Source of the DNA: Limivivens faecihominis
GTDB taxonomy: Bacteria > Bacillota > Clostridia > Lachnospirales > Lachnospiraceae
Assembly: GCF_020686945.1 (NCBI RefSeq)
Contig: NZ_JAJEPR010000007.1
Coordinates: forward strand, 1-64,000
DNA length: 64,000 nt
Direction: 5' to 3'
Each line of letters starts with the position of its first letter. Within the stretch, counting starts at the first letter, position 1. The notes beneath the pieces are model-generated. The model ran no database searches and was not told the DNA's origin. It saw nothing but the letters and a program-made list of their open reading frames with translations. This document shows, piece by piece, positions 52,305 through 61,771 of the stretch. A program made the position numbers and the translations under genes.

Positions 52305-53312
52305 TTACTCAGTGAAGCAGTCCGGATAGAAAGCTTCTGCGAAATCCTGGCAGGCAACAACTGCGCTCAGGTCGTGCATAACATATGCCAGCGGAACAAC
52401 CACATAGTTCTGGTTTTTAACAGCAGGTACGTCTGCCAGAGCAGCATTGTTGGTGATGAAGTCCATGTTCTCCTGAACCTGGCCCTCTACGCCGTAATCG
52501 TTAAAGATGATAACATCCGGATTTGCAGTTACCAGAGTCTCAACGCTGGTGGTAAACCATCTGGAATCGGACATTCCTTTGGTGGTGTTGATTCCGCCAG
52601 CCAGCTCGATGAGGTTGCTCTCAAGACCTGCGGAGGTGGTGTAAATCTCGTTTCCGCTCAGGCTGTCCATAACGAAAGCTTTTACTTTGTCCTCTTCTTT
52701 GACATCTTTGACTGCATCCTGGATCTCGGAGATCTGTGCTTTGGTATCCTCGATGAGGGCCTCTGCCTTATCCTCTACCTTGAAGATTTTACCCATATTC
52801 TCGATATCCTGGTAAATGCTGTCCATGGTCTCGTCTGCTACAACGGTACCGTTCAGAGCGTAGCAGTTGATTCCTTTATCTTCCAGAGACTCAAAGGTTC
52901 CCCAGTTGGTATCTTTGAAGGCGCTGATCTCGCCAATGATCAGGTCAGCTCCGGATGCAACAGCGTTCTCCTGGGATTTCTCCAGCTCCGGGATTCCCTC
53001 GAAGTCATCTGCAACACCTTCCAGCGGAGATTTGCGTCCTTTGTTGTTCTCATTAGTTGCAACGATGTAGTCTTTTAAGCCCAGTTTCATCAGAACCTCG
53101 CCGCTGTACAGGCAAAGGATTCCTTTCGGCATCTCGGTAAAGGTGATGGTACGGTCTCCGTCCTCGATGACAACCTCGCCATACTCCTCGTCTGCTTCGC
53201 TTGCAGCCTCGGTTGCAGTCTCGGTTTCGGTTTCAGCAGCAAAGCTGGACACTCCAGTGGTGCTTACAGCCATAATTCCGGCAAGTAACAGGGTGAGTAC
53301 ACGTTTCTTCAT
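52305..53312 (-). CDS. btuF: Cobalamin-type substrate-binding protein without lipobox
   Basis: The 335-residue protein has a signal peptide (residues 1-26, VSSFAA cleavage) followed by a Thr/Glu-rich linker and a two-lobed helical-backbone binding domain of the BtuF/FhuD class (ILCLYSGEVLMKLGL; ASGADLIIGE; ANPDVIIFNDYG). Gram-positive binding proteins are normally lipoproteins, but there is no Cys near the cleavage site, so it may be anchored otherwise or released. It is the first gene behind the cobalamin riboswitch. Confidence 0.87.
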   Translation of the reverse strand: MKKRVLTLLLAGIMAVSTTGVSSFAAETETETATEAASEADEEYGEVVIEDGDRTITFTEMPKGILCLYSGEVLMKLGLKDYIVATNENNKGRKSPLEGVADDFEGIPELEKSQENAVASGADLIIGEISAFKDTNWGTFESLEDKGINCYALNGTVVADETMDSIYQDIENMGKIFKVEDKAEALIEDTKAQISEIQDAVKDVKEEDKVKAFVMDSLSGNEIYTTSAGLESNLIELAGGINTTKGMSDSRWFTTSVETLVTANPDVIIFNDYGVEGQVQENMDFITNNAALADVPAVKNQNYVVVPLAYVMHDLSAVVACQDFAEAFYPDCFTE

Positions 53313-53699
53313 TTGTTGATTCCTCTCTTTCGTTTGATCTGAGCGGCTATTCTGACCGCGTTTTTAATTGCAGATCTTCCGATGAAATTTAGGGGGAGTG
53401 AGAACGCTCAGAGGCAAGCCAGCTCGATTCCGCTTCGCTGCATCTCGCTGTTGGCTCTCGCCAAATAGATTTCCGCGCATAAGTGCTCGTTCATGCAAGC
53501 ATGACTCGCACTTACACGCAAAAATCTGCTTGTCTCTGAGCTGGGCACAAAAATAGGAACCTCCCCGGTTCCACTTGCGTAAAGCTATTCTGTGATTGGC
53601 TGGACAGCAAAATACGCACATACTCTGCTTTGCTGCTCCAGAATACCCACGATATAAAACTTCCGCACAGTGCATATCTTCCCACCGAAGATCACTGTT
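53313..53699 (-). other. Long leader between the cobalamin riboswitch and btuF
   Basis: About 390 nt of leader follow the aptamer. It contains a strong nested hairpin near 53477-53511 (TAAGTGC/GCACTTA outside, TCATGC/GCATGA inside) and further GC-rich inverted repeats near 53400-53470. No protein is credible. Part of it must be the expression platform; the rest is unexplained. Confidence 0.5.
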
Positions 53700-53870
53700 T
53701 CAGTACAGCAGGTCTCCTGACTCGACTTCATCCTACCTTTCTCCGTCTTCCCGTTTTCACAGTGACTTCCTAGAGAAACTCGTCCGTCCTACAGTAGCGG
53801 GGGCTGTCGAAGCTTCTACTTCGTTCCCATTGCTATGATAGCAGCCTTTCGGCACTGCACTGAATCGCCT
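53700..53870 (-). promoter_or_regulatory. Cobalamin riboswitch
   Basis: On the minus strand the aptamer contains GCCGAAAGG-type and TGGGAACGAAG segments, the conserved core AGCCCCCGCTACTGTA, GTCACTGTG...GGGAAGACGG, and the B12 box GAGTCAGGAGACCTGC (53707-53722). These are the standard class-I cobalamin elements. It should repress the btuF-btuC-btuD operon when the vitamin is plentiful. Confidence 0.93.
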
Positions 53871-53872
53871 GT

Positions 53873-53902
53873 ATTATAGCAGAGGAAAACGATTTCCGTC
53901 AA
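53873..53902 (-). promoter_or_regulatory. Promoter of the cobalamin transport operon
   Basis: TTGACG (53897-53902), 18 bp, TATAAT (53873-53878) on the minus strand, immediately before the riboswitch. Confidence 0.82.
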
Positions 53903-53973
53903 GGGGTTAGGGCAGAAAAACTTTCAAAAAAAGAAAAGACAGCTTAAAAGCCATCTTTTCTCTGTATTTCCAT

Positions 53974-54756
53974 TCATCTTTCAATATTTCTTCTCTGCCT
54001 CTGCGCTTCATACATCAGCACCGCCGACGCAATCGCCGCGTTCAGAGACTCTACTTTTCCATACATGGGAATGCGGATGTAGGTGTCCGCGAGGTCCGCC
54101 AGCTCATCGGTGAGGCCGTTTCCTTCGTTACCGATGAGGAAGGCTGTGCCTTTTGTGTAATTCTGCTCATCGTAGGAGCCGGTGCCTTTTAAATGGGCGG
54201 CGTAAGCTGAGATGCCTTTGTTTTTCAGCTTCCGGACCGTCTCACAGATATCCTCCACATAGAGGAAGGGCACCCGGTAGACGGAACCCATCGTGCTGCG
54301 GATAGTCTTGGGGTTGAAGATATCTACGGTGTCACGGCTCATGAGGATACCATTGACACCTGCTCCTTCCGCCGTGCGGAGGATAGTGCCTAAGTTTCCC
54401 GGATCCTGGATATTTTCCAGAACCATGAAAAAGGGAGCTGGATCATTAAGAAGCTTCTCAAGGCTACTCACCGGCTGGCGCACAACCGCTAGGATTCCCT
54501 GGGGGGTCATCGTGTCGGACATGGTCTTGAAAACCCGGTCCTCCACGATCTCGTACTCCCTGCCTTTTAAGACAGAGGCCTCTTCTTTTTTCAAAAATTC
54601 CTGGGAAACATAGGTTTTTACGATCCAGTCCGCCGGAGCTTCCCGGAACATCTTGACTCCTTCCACCACAAAAACACCCTGCTCCTTGCGGGCTTTGGAC
54701 TTTTTCTGAAGCTGAAGGAGATTTTTCACCTGCTGGTTGGATGTGCTGGTGATCAT
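53974..54756 (-). CDS. TrmH/SpoU-family RNA 2'-O-methyltransferase
   Basis: The 260-residue protein has an N-terminal RNA-binding subdomain (FVVEGVKMFREA) and a SPOUT knot domain with the three TrmH motifs: NIQDPGNLGTILRTAEGAG, FLIGNEGNGL and IPMYGKVESLNAAIASAVLMYE. It methylates a ribose in rRNA or tRNA. It overlaps pfkA by 4 bp (start inside the pfkA stop). Confidence 0.92.
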   Translation of the reverse strand: MITSTSNQQVKNLLQLQKKSKARKEQGVFVVEGVKMFREAPADWIVKTYVSQEFLKKEEASVLKGREYEIVEDRVFKTMSDTMTPQGILAVVRQPVSSLEKLLNDPAPFFMVLENIQDPGNLGTILRTAEGAGVNGILMSRDTVDIFNPKTIRSTMGSVYRVPFLYVEDICETVRKLKNKGISAYAAHLKGTGSYDEQNYTKGTAFLIGNEGNGLTDELADLADTYIRIPMYGKVESLNAAIASAVLMYEAQRQRRNIER

Positions 54757-55727
54757 ACGGACATCGCCTTAGCGACTCTCAGCCAGTACTCCGGCAGTTC
54801 TTTCTGCATAGCCAGTGCCTCGTCGATATCGTAATCCACAAACTCGCCGCCTTTGTAGCCGACTACCCGTTTGGTCTTGCCGTCTGCCAGAAGATCTACG
54901 GCGTATGCGCCCATCATTGAAGCGTATACACGGTCTTTACAGGTCGGGCTTCCACCTCGCTGCATGTGACCGAGGATCGTCGCTCTGGTCTCGATTCCGG
55001 TGGCTGCCTCAATCCGGCGTGCCATGCTGGTGGAATGACCGATACCCTCAGCGTTGATGATGATGTGGTGCTTTTTGCCGCGTTTCCGGTTGTTGATGAT
55101 ATTGTTGATGAGCTTCTGCTCGTCGTAATCGTACTTTTCAGGAAGAAGAATATCCTCCGCGCCGTTGGCGATACCGCACCAGAGAGCGATATAACCGGCG
55201 TTACGTCCCATTACCTCGATAATGCTGCAGCGCTCATGGGAGGTGGAAGTATCACGAACCTTATCGATGGCTTCCATTGCCGTGTTGACTGCGGTATCGA
55301 AACCGATGGTATACTCGGTGCAGGCGATATCCAGGTCGATAGTTCCCGGAACACCGATGGTGTTGACGCCGAGAGCAGCCAGTTTCTGTGCTCCTGCGAA
55401 GGAACCGTCGCCACCGATAACTACCAGTCCCTCAATTCCGTTTTCACGGCAGACCTTTGCAGCCTGTGCCTGGCCTTCCGGTGTACGCATCTCCGCACAG
55501 CGGGCGGTGTAAAGCATCGTACCTCCGCGGGAAATCGTATCAGAAACAGATCTTGCTGTCAGATCCTCGATCTCGCCGTTGATCAGACCATTGTATCCTT
55601 TATAAATGCCTTTTACATTCAGACCTTTTGCAATACCACTGCGGACAACCGCACGGATGGCAGCGTTCATGCCAGGTGCATCGCCGCCGCTTGTAAGAAC
55701 TCCGATCGTTTTAATCGCATTTGCCAT
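54753..55727 (-). CDS. pfkA: ATP-dependent 6-phosphofructokinase
   Basis: The 324-residue glycolytic enzyme phosphorylates fructose 6-phosphate. The start MANAIKTIGVLTSGGDAPGMN follows GGAGGG. ATP loop GGDGSFAGA, catalytic GTIDLDIACTEYTIGFDTA (the catalytic Asp is in TIDLD) and AEGIGHS segments are conserved. In this GGDGS group the Gly after GGD marks ATP use. It lies 70 bp after dnaE, as in many Firmicutes. Confidence 0.96.
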   Translation of the reverse strand: MANAIKTIGVLTSGGDAPGMNAAIRAVVRSGIAKGLNVKGIYKGYNGLINGEIEDLTARSVSDTISRGGTMLYTARCAEMRTPEGQAQAAKVCRENGIEGLVVIGGDGSFAGAQKLAALGVNTIGVPGTIDLDIACTEYTIGFDTAVNTAMEAIDKVRDTSTSHERCSIIEVMGRNAGYIALWCGIANGAEDILLPEKYDYDEQKLINNIINNRKRGKKHHIIINAEGIGHSTSMARRIEAATGIETRATILGHMQRGGSPTCKDRVYASMMGAYAVDLLADGKTKRVVGYKGGEFVDYDIDEALAMQKELPEYWLRVAKAMSV

Positions 55728-55802
55728 GATTGAACCCTCCAAAAATAAATGGTGTTTTATTGGCATGAAAACTCTGCCTTTCTTTTGCCTATGGATATTA
55801 GT

Positions 55803-58800
55803 TTAATTCATTTTTCCCAGATTTTCAATAGACTTTTCCACAACTTTCACATTCTGCTGCCCAAAATGCGATGCAATTTCCCGGCAGAGTGCTTCCGTCA
55901 CCAGGATATCCCAGCTTCCGGCCAGTTTCTTCACCGCTTTCGGGGAACGGATGTATAAAACCACATGATCTTTTCCGTCGGAAGTCCGAAGAATATCATA
56001 GAGTTCCCGCTCTCTGGCCTTGAAATCCTCCAGGGTCGCAAACTGGATCCAGAGTTCCTTCGGAACCTCCTCGAAAGCCCAGACACGCTCGCAGACCAGC
56101 TTGCTCGGCCGGTCATCCTCGGCGTTGACGTGACCTTTGATGAAGACCTTTTTCTCCTCATCGAGAAGACTCCGGTACTTCTCATAATCCTTCGGGAAAA
56201 CGATAACCTCCACGGTTCCCACCAGATCCTCCAGTGTCACAAAGGCCATGGGCTTTCCGGTCCGCGTGTACTTGACGGTTTTCGCCGTGATCATACCGCC
56301 GATGATTTGCCGGGACTCGTCCTCCACCTGGCTCTTGTTCGTCTCCTCATCGAGCTGGAAATCGCTGGTCAGGGCAGAAATGTTTTTCCGCCACATGGTC
56401 TCGTATTTTTCCAGCGGATGGCCGCTGATATAGATGCCCAAAACTTCTTTTTCAAAAGAAAGGAGCTCTTCCTTCTCGTACTCACCCACGTCAGGCAGGT
56501 GGACTTCAAACTCCTTTTTCTCCTCTTCGCCCATGAAATCAAAGAGGCTCATCTGACCGGAAAGGCTGTTTTTCCGCTCCTGGGCCACCTGATCCATGAG
56601 TGAAGCGTAGATCATCATGAGCTGACGCCGGGTAGCGCCGAGGCCATCCAGAGCTCCCGCCTTGATGAAGTTTTCGATGACACGTTTATTCAGATCCTTG
56701 CCAGTCATGCGCTCCACGAAATCTTTGATGGAGCGGAAGGCCCCGTTTTCCCTTCTCTCTTTTAACATGCCCTCGATGAAGGAACGGCCCACGCTCTTGA
56801 TGGCGGAAAGCCCGTAGCGGATGCCGCCTTTTTCCACGGAAAAGCCTACCTCTCCGGTGTTGACATCCGGCGGGAGAATGGAGATTTTCATCTGACGGCA
56901 GGTATAGATATACTCGGAAACTTTTCCCGGGTTATCGATGACCGAGGTCATAAGAGCCGCCATAAACTCCGTGGGATAATAATATTTTAGCCAGGCTGTC
57001 TGATAAGATACCACCGCATAGGCCGCCGCATGGGATTTATTGAAGGCATATTTGGCGAAATCAATCATATCGTCGTAAATCTTGTTGGCCGTCTTTTCGT
57101 CGATGCCGTTGGCGATACAGCCGGGTACGCCTTCTTCCCTGTTTCCGTAAACGAAATTCTGGCGCTCTTTCTCCATGACGGCCGCTTTCTTCTTTGACAT
57201 CGCACGGCGCACCAGGTCACTCCGCCCCAGCGTGTAGCCACCCAGCGCCCGGACGATCTGCATAACCTGCTCCTGGTAAACGATACAGCCGTAGGTAGGC
57301 TCCAGAATCGGCTGCAGCTGCGGGCAGTCGTAATGGATGTTTTCGGGATTATTTTTTCCCTCAATGTATTTCGGAATAAAATCCATGGGCCCCGGCCGGT
57401 ACAGGGAGATACCGGCGATCACGTCCTCCAGATTCTGGGGTTTCAGCTCCTTCATGAAGCTTTTCATACCCGCGCTTTCGAGCTGGAACACGCCGTCCGT
57501 ATGGCCGGTTCCCAGGGAAGCCAGCACTTTTTTATCATCGTAATCGATCGCGTCCATGTCAATGGCCACGCCGGTCTCTCGCTCGATCTCCTTCTGGGCA
57601 TTCTGGATGACCGTCAGGGTACGAAGCCCCAGGAAATCCATTTTCAGAAGACCCAGCTCCTCCAGAGTCGTCATCGTAAACTGGGTGATGATCGTTCCGT
57701 CGTTTGCCCGGGAAAGGGGCACATACTCGTCCACAGCCTTCTGGCTGATGACCACGCCCGCCGCGTGCATGGAGGTATGTCGCGGAAGTCCCTCGAGTCT
57801 TTTTGCCATATCGATGAGGTTTTTCACTTCCTCGTCGCTGTTATAGAGCTCCTGAAACTCGGAATTGCCCTTCAGCGCCTTGTCGATCGTGATATTAAGC
57901 TCGTTGGGGACCATTTTCGCGATGGCATCCACTCTTGCATAGGGCAGATCCATAACACGGCCCACATCCCGGATCACACCCCGGGCCGCCAGCGTACCGA
58001 AAGTGACGATCTGTACCACCTGGTCTTTTCCGTATTTCCGCACCACATAGTCGATGACCTCCTGGCGCCGTTCAAAGCAGAAATCCACGTCGATATCGGG
58101 CATGGACACCCGCTCCGGGTTCAGGAAACGCTCAAAGAGCAGGTTATAACGGATCGGGTCCAGTTTCGTGATGCCGAGTGAGTAGGCCACAAGGCTTCCT
58201 GCCGCAGACCCTCGTCCCGGCCCTACCATGATATCGTGGTCCCTCGCATAGCGGATGAAATCCCACACAATCAGGAAATAGTCCACATAGCCCATGGTCT
58301 TGATGACGGAAAGCTCATATTCCAGGCGCTCGGTGAGCTCCGGCGAAGGGTCGCCGTAATGCTTCACCAGCCCTTCGTGACAGAGCTTGTTCAGATATTC
58401 CCAGGAGGTGTACTCCTTCGGAACATCAAATTTCGGCAGCTTGGTCACGCCGAACTCGATCTCCACATGGCAGCGCTGGGCAATTTTCCAGGTGTTTTCC
58501 AGAGCCTCCTTCGCGTAAGGAAAGAGGGCCTCCATCTCCTCCGGCGACTTCACATAATACTGGCCGCCCTCGTAGCGCATCCGGTCCTCATCCTGAAGTT
58601 TTTTTCCAGTCTGGAGGCAGAGCAGAATATCGTGGGCCGCCGCATCCTCGGCGTAGGTGTAATGGACGTCGTTGGTGGCCACAAGATCGATGCCGAGCTC
58701 CTTGCTCATCCGAAGAAGCTGCGGATTCACCATTTTCTGCTCCGGAATGCCATGATCCTGAAGCTCCAGAAAAAAGTTTCCTTTTCCAAAGGTGGTCTCA

Positions 58801-59285
58801 TATTTCTTTGCCGCCCTGCAGGCCTCCTCGTACATGCCCCGGGCCAGATAGCGCTGCACCTCGCCCGCCAGGCAGGCGCTTAAAGCGATAATCCCCTCAT
58901 GGTAGCGGTTCAGAACCTCCATATCCACCCTCGGCTTATAATAGAAGCCTTCCACGAAGCCCTTGGAAACGATCTTCATGAGGTTACTGTAGCCCGTATT
59001 GTTCTCCGCCAGCAGCACCAGATGGTAATACCGATCCTCATCCTTACCAATTTCTCTGTCAAAACGAGAATTAGGTGCCACATACACCTCACAGCCCAGG
59101 ACAGGGTTAATCCCCGCCGCTTTGGCCGCCCGGTAAAAATCAATGACACCATACATAACGCCGTGATCTGTGATGGCTGCGCTGTCCATGCCCAGCTCCT
59201 TGACCCTGGCAACATATTCTTTTATCTTATTCGAGCCGTCCAGGAGACTGTACTCCGTATGGACGTGCAGATGTGTAAATTTCAA
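55803..59285 (-). CDS. dnaE: DNA polymerase III alpha subunit
   Basis: The 1160-residue DnaE-type polymerase starts with a PHP domain (FTHLHVHTEYSLLDG). The palm has the metal-binding PDIDVDF near residue 400 and GPGRGSAAGSLVAY; the thumb/finger region and an OB-fold near residue 1000 (GGMITAKTVKYTRTGKPM) follow. Length and domain order are those of DnaE1/DnaE3 replication or lagging-strand polymerases of Firmicutes. It is followed by pfkA. Confidence 0.96.
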   Translation of the reverse strand: MKFTHLHVHTEYSLLDGSNKIKEYVARVKELGMDSAAITDHGVMYGVIDFYRAAKAAGINPVLGCEVYVAPNSRFDREIGKDEDRYYHLVLLAENNTGYSNLMKIVSKGFVEGFYYKPRVDMEVLNRYHEGIIALSACLAGEVQRYLARGMYEEACRAAKKYETTFGKGNFFLELQDHGIPEQKMVNPQLLRMSKELGIDLVATNDVHYTYAEDAAAHDILLCLQTGKKLQDEDRMRYEGGQYYVKSPEEMEALFPYAKEALENTWKIAQRCHVEIEFGVTKLPKFDVPKEYTSWEYLNKLCHEGLVKHYGDPSPELTERLEYELSVIKTMGYVDYFLIVWDFIRYARDHDIMVGPGRGSAAGSLVAYSLGITKLDPIRYNLLFERFLNPERVSMPDIDVDFCFERRQEVIDYVVRKYGKDQVVQIVTFGTLAARGVIRDVGRVMDLPYARVDAIAKMVPNELNITIDKALKGNSEFQELYNSDEEVKNLIDMAKRLEGLPRHTSMHAAGVVISQKAVDEYVPLSRANDGTIITQFTMTTLEELGLLKMDFLGLRTLTVIQNAQKEIERETGVAIDMDAIDYDDKKVLASLGTGHTDGVFQLESAGMKSFMKELKPQNLEDVIAGISLYRPGPMDFIPKYIEGKNNPENIHYDCPQLQPILEPTYGCIVYQEQVMQIVRALGGYTLGRSDLVRRAMSKKKAAVMEKERQNFVYGNREEGVPGCIANGIDEKTANKIYDDMIDFAKYAFNKSHAAAYAVVSYQTAWLKYYYPTEFMAALMTSVIDNPGKVSEYIYTCRQMKISILPPDVNTGEVGFSVEKGGIRYGLSAIKSVGRSFIEGMLKERRENGAFRSIKDFVERMTGKDLNKRVIENFIKAGALDGLGATRRQLMMIYASLMDQVAQERKNSLSGQMSLFDFMGEEEKKEFEVHLPDVGEYEKEELLSFEKEVLGIYISGHPLEKYETMWRKNISALTSDFQLDEETNKSQVEDESRQIIGGMITAKTVKYTRTGKPMAFVTLEDLVGTVEVIVFPKDYEKYRSLLDEEKKVFIKGHVNAEDDRPSKLVCERVWAFEEVPKELWIQFATLEDFKARERELYDILRTSDGKDHVVLYIRSPKAVKKLAGSWDILVTEALCREIASHFGQQNVKVVEKSIENLGKMN

Positions 59286-59301
59286 ACTTTACCTCCCTAG
59301 A

Positions 59302-60210
59302 TTATGCCCAAAAATCTCTCCATACCATAAAGCCCAGACAGAGGACAACGCCGATGAGAAAGACCGGCGAAACCTTTTTCTCCCCGGAGCCCTTCCAGTT
59401 TTTCTCAAGATAAGCGGTACGGCCGGAATGTTTCACGATCCAGATGTAAACGGCCCCCGCAAGGCAGGTGGAAACCGCCGCAATTACCGCATAGACGCAG
59501 AAAGTATTGACCAGCGTTTCCGTCGTCATGCTCTCTGCCACCGCTGCGATGCTCTCCTCTCCGGTGAGGGGCAGAATCTTATCGGAAAGCGCTGTGATGA
59601 TGACGCTGAAGCCATTGATGAGAAAATGGGCAAACATTCCATAAAAAATACTGCCGGTTCCTTCCAGAAGAAGGGCGAAGGCCACGCCGAGAGCGAAGGC
59701 ATAGCCGAACTGATTGAAATTCAGATGGAAAAGGCCGAAGACAAGGCCGCTTAAGAGCGCAGCTGTAAGGATTCCTTTTTCCCGGTAATAGCCTGCAAAG
59801 ACGCCGCGGAACATGAACTCTTCCAGAACAGCCGGAACCACCGCGATGCAGATAAGCTGAAGCGGTACGGAAATGATAGAAAGATCACTCCGGGTCTCCA
59901 GCACATAGTTGGTGGAAAACAGCATCGTAAATACGTTCAGGCAGGTCATCAATGGCTCCAGAAGGAGTACAAAGAGAATTGTCATCAGCAGCGTGGAAAT
60001 CCTAGGCGCCCTGTGAGGAATCAGTTTTCCAATGGAATCCCGTCCGATCAGAAGGCAGAGCAGCACCGGGATAAGATAGACGATCTCCGATGAGATCAGC
60101 CGTATAGATACCGGCAGTCCTGTCACAAGTCCTTTTCCAAACAGATAAAAACAGATAATGCAGACTGTCATCGTAAGAAACAGCCCGTTGGCTTTTTTAC
60201 TATTAGTCAT
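59302..60210 (-). CDS. CPBP-family intramembrane metalloprotease
   Basis: The 302-residue protein has about eight transmembrane helices. The CPBP/Abi motifs are VPAVLEEFMFRGVF (the EExxxR motif), GLVFGLFHLNFNQF (His) and AHFLING. Members process prenylated-type or signalling proteins or self-immunity substrates; the substrate here is unknown. It overlaps the methyltransferase gene upstream by 8 bp and precedes dnaE. Confidence 0.88.
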   Translation of the reverse strand: MTNSKKANGLFLTMTVCIICFYLFGKGLVTGLPVSIRLISSEIVYLIPVLLCLLIGRDSIGKLIPHRAPRISTLLMTILFVLLLEPLMTCLNVFTMLFSTNYVLETRSDLSIISVPLQLICIAVVPAVLEEFMFRGVFAGYYREKGILTAALLSGLVFGLFHLNFNQFGYAFALGVAFALLLEGTGSIFYGMFAHFLINGFSVIITALSDKILPLTGEESIAAVAESMTTETLVNTFCVYAVIAAVSTCLAGAVYIWIVKHSGRTAYLEKNWKGSGEKKVSPVFLIGVVLCLGFMVWRDFWA

Positions 60211-60799
60211 CTTCTTCCCCGCCTTCTTTTTTCACAAGTACATTCAGCCACCGCGGCCGTCCTTCGCGGACATCATCGCTCTGGTAGATCTCAAGAATCT
60301 CCAGCTCGTGTTCCAGCTGCAACAGTTTTTTCATCGTTTTTTCCGTGTAATCGCAGTAAAAACGACCGTTCCGGTACTCCTCGCCCTCTCCGTACTGGAA
60401 GGACATATAGAGAATACCGCCGGGTTTCAGCGCATCACTGACCTTCTTTAAGATGTGATGCATATCTTTTCTGGCCACATGAAGCAGCGAAGCGGAAGCC
60501 CAGATTCCGTCGAAAACCTCCTGAAACTCCATCTCCTCGAAGGTCAGGCAGAGCACATCAAGATCTGTGTAAATCTCTGCGAGACTGCACATTTTCGGTG
60601 AACCGTCCATGGGTGTCACATAACAGCCTGCCTCCTCAAGGTACCGGCTGTCACGGCCGGAACCGCAGCCCAAATCCAGAACCTCCGCATTCTCCGGAAG
60701 TCTGTCGAGGAACCTTCTCAGATGGTCCGTCATATCAAGATCGATGGTTTCTTCAAAATACTGGCTTCCCTGCCGTTCATAATAGTCTATCGAGTCCAC
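60203..60799 (-). CDS. Class I SAM-dependent methyltransferase
   Basis: The 198-residue protein has the SAM-binding motif VLDLGCGSGRDSRYL near residue 42 and later Rossmann motifs (VTPMDGSPKM, GIWASASLLHV, GILYMSFQYGEGE). It resembles small-molecule methyltransferases of the UbiE/Tellurite-resistance type. The substrate is unknown. Confidence 0.85.
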   Translation of the reverse strand: MDSIDYYERQGSQYFEETIDLDMTDHLRRFLDRLPENAEVLDLGCGSGRDSRYLEEAGCYVTPMDGSPKMCSLAEIYTDLDVLCLTFEEMEFQEVFDGIWASASLLHVARKDMHHILKKVSDALKPGGILYMSFQYGEGEEYRNGRFYCDYTEKTMKKLLQLEHELEILEIYQSDDVREGRPRWLNVLVKKEGGEEDD

Positions 60800-60910
60800 T
60801 CTTCTTCTCCTTAAAAAAATATACTTTTATCTGGAAAAAGCTGCCGCGAAGGGATCGGGGCAGCTTTCACTTTTGAATATACTATAAAGCATTTACAGGA
60901 AGAAATCAAT

Positions 60911-61744
60911 TCATTTCTTCACAATTTTTCCGTTGGAAATCTCGATTTTTTCCTGCTTTAAGAGGCGGCCTACGGCGCGCTTGAAGGCATTTTTCGTCAG
61001 TCCCAGTTCTTCTTTGATAAGCTCGGGATCTGCCTTGTCGGTAAAATCAAAGACTCCGCCTTTTTCTTCCAGTCTTCTCAAGACCTCTTCCGCATCCCGG
61101 TTCATCTGCTCCGGAATCCGCTCTCTGGAGCTTAAGTCCAGCTTGCCGTCGGCTTTCACAGCGGTGACGCGTAAAGAAAGGACCTCGCCTACCTGGTAAT
61201 GCTCTGCGGCCTCCCGCTTCGGAATCAGTCCGGAGTAGCAGTCATCCACGGCCACGAAAGCGCCGAAATTGTTGCTGATCTCGTAGATCCGGCCGTTCAC
61301 ATGATCGCCTTTTTCATAGGGAGATTCTTTTTTTAGATAGTGATACACCTTCATGGTCGCGCAGAGACGGCTGCTCTTGTCGATGTAGAGGGCCACCAGG
61401 CACTCGTCCCCCGGTTCCACCTTTCTGGTCTGCTCACGGAAGGGCAGGAGAAGATCTTTCGGCAGGCCCCAGTCAAGAAATGCGCCGATTTTTCCGGTCT
61501 CTGCTACTTTCAGAAGGGCAACCTCGCCCAGCTGGATAGCCGGCTCCTCTCTGGTGGCGATGAGACGGTCCTTTGAATCTTTATATAGGAAGACTTCCAG
61601 TTGATCGCCTGTCTTCGTTCCCTCCGGAACTTCTTTTTTCGGAAGGAGCACTTCCTCCCCGGCTCCTTCTCCTTCACTTAAATATACCCCAAAATCAACA
61701 GTCTTGACCACCGTCAGGCTCTGTCTTTTTCCTAATTCCAGCAT
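60911..61744 (-). CDS. CvfB-like S1-domain RNA-binding protein
   Basis: The 277-residue protein has three S1-like domains and a C-terminal winged helix, the layout of CvfB (YitL). The beginning VVKTVDFGVYLSEGEGAGEEVLLPKKE, then KIGAFLDWGLPKDLLLPF, then NNFGAFVAVDDCYSGLIPK are the S1 strands. CvfB binds RNA and affects virulence regulators in staphylococci. It is 27 bp downstream of the thioesterase gene. Confidence 0.9.
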   Translation of the reverse strand: MLELGKRQSLTVVKTVDFGVYLSEGEGAGEEVLLPKKEVPEGTKTGDQLEVFLYKDSKDRLIATREEPAIQLGEVALLKVAETGKIGAFLDWGLPKDLLLPFREQTRKVEPGDECLVALYIDKSSRLCATMKVYHYLKKESPYEKGDHVNGRIYEISNNFGAFVAVDDCYSGLIPKREAAEHYQVGEVLSLRVTAVKADGKLDLSSRERIPEQMNRDAEEVLRRLEEKGGVFDFTDKADPELIKEELGLTKNAFKRAVGRLLKQEKIEISNGKIVKK

Positions 61745-61771
61745 AGTACTCTCCTCTTATTCTTTCTGGTT

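Noticed and set aside
51435..53078. 547-codon open frame opposite the cobalamin transporter genes
   Set aside because: Antisense across two conserved genes; no motif or start signal.
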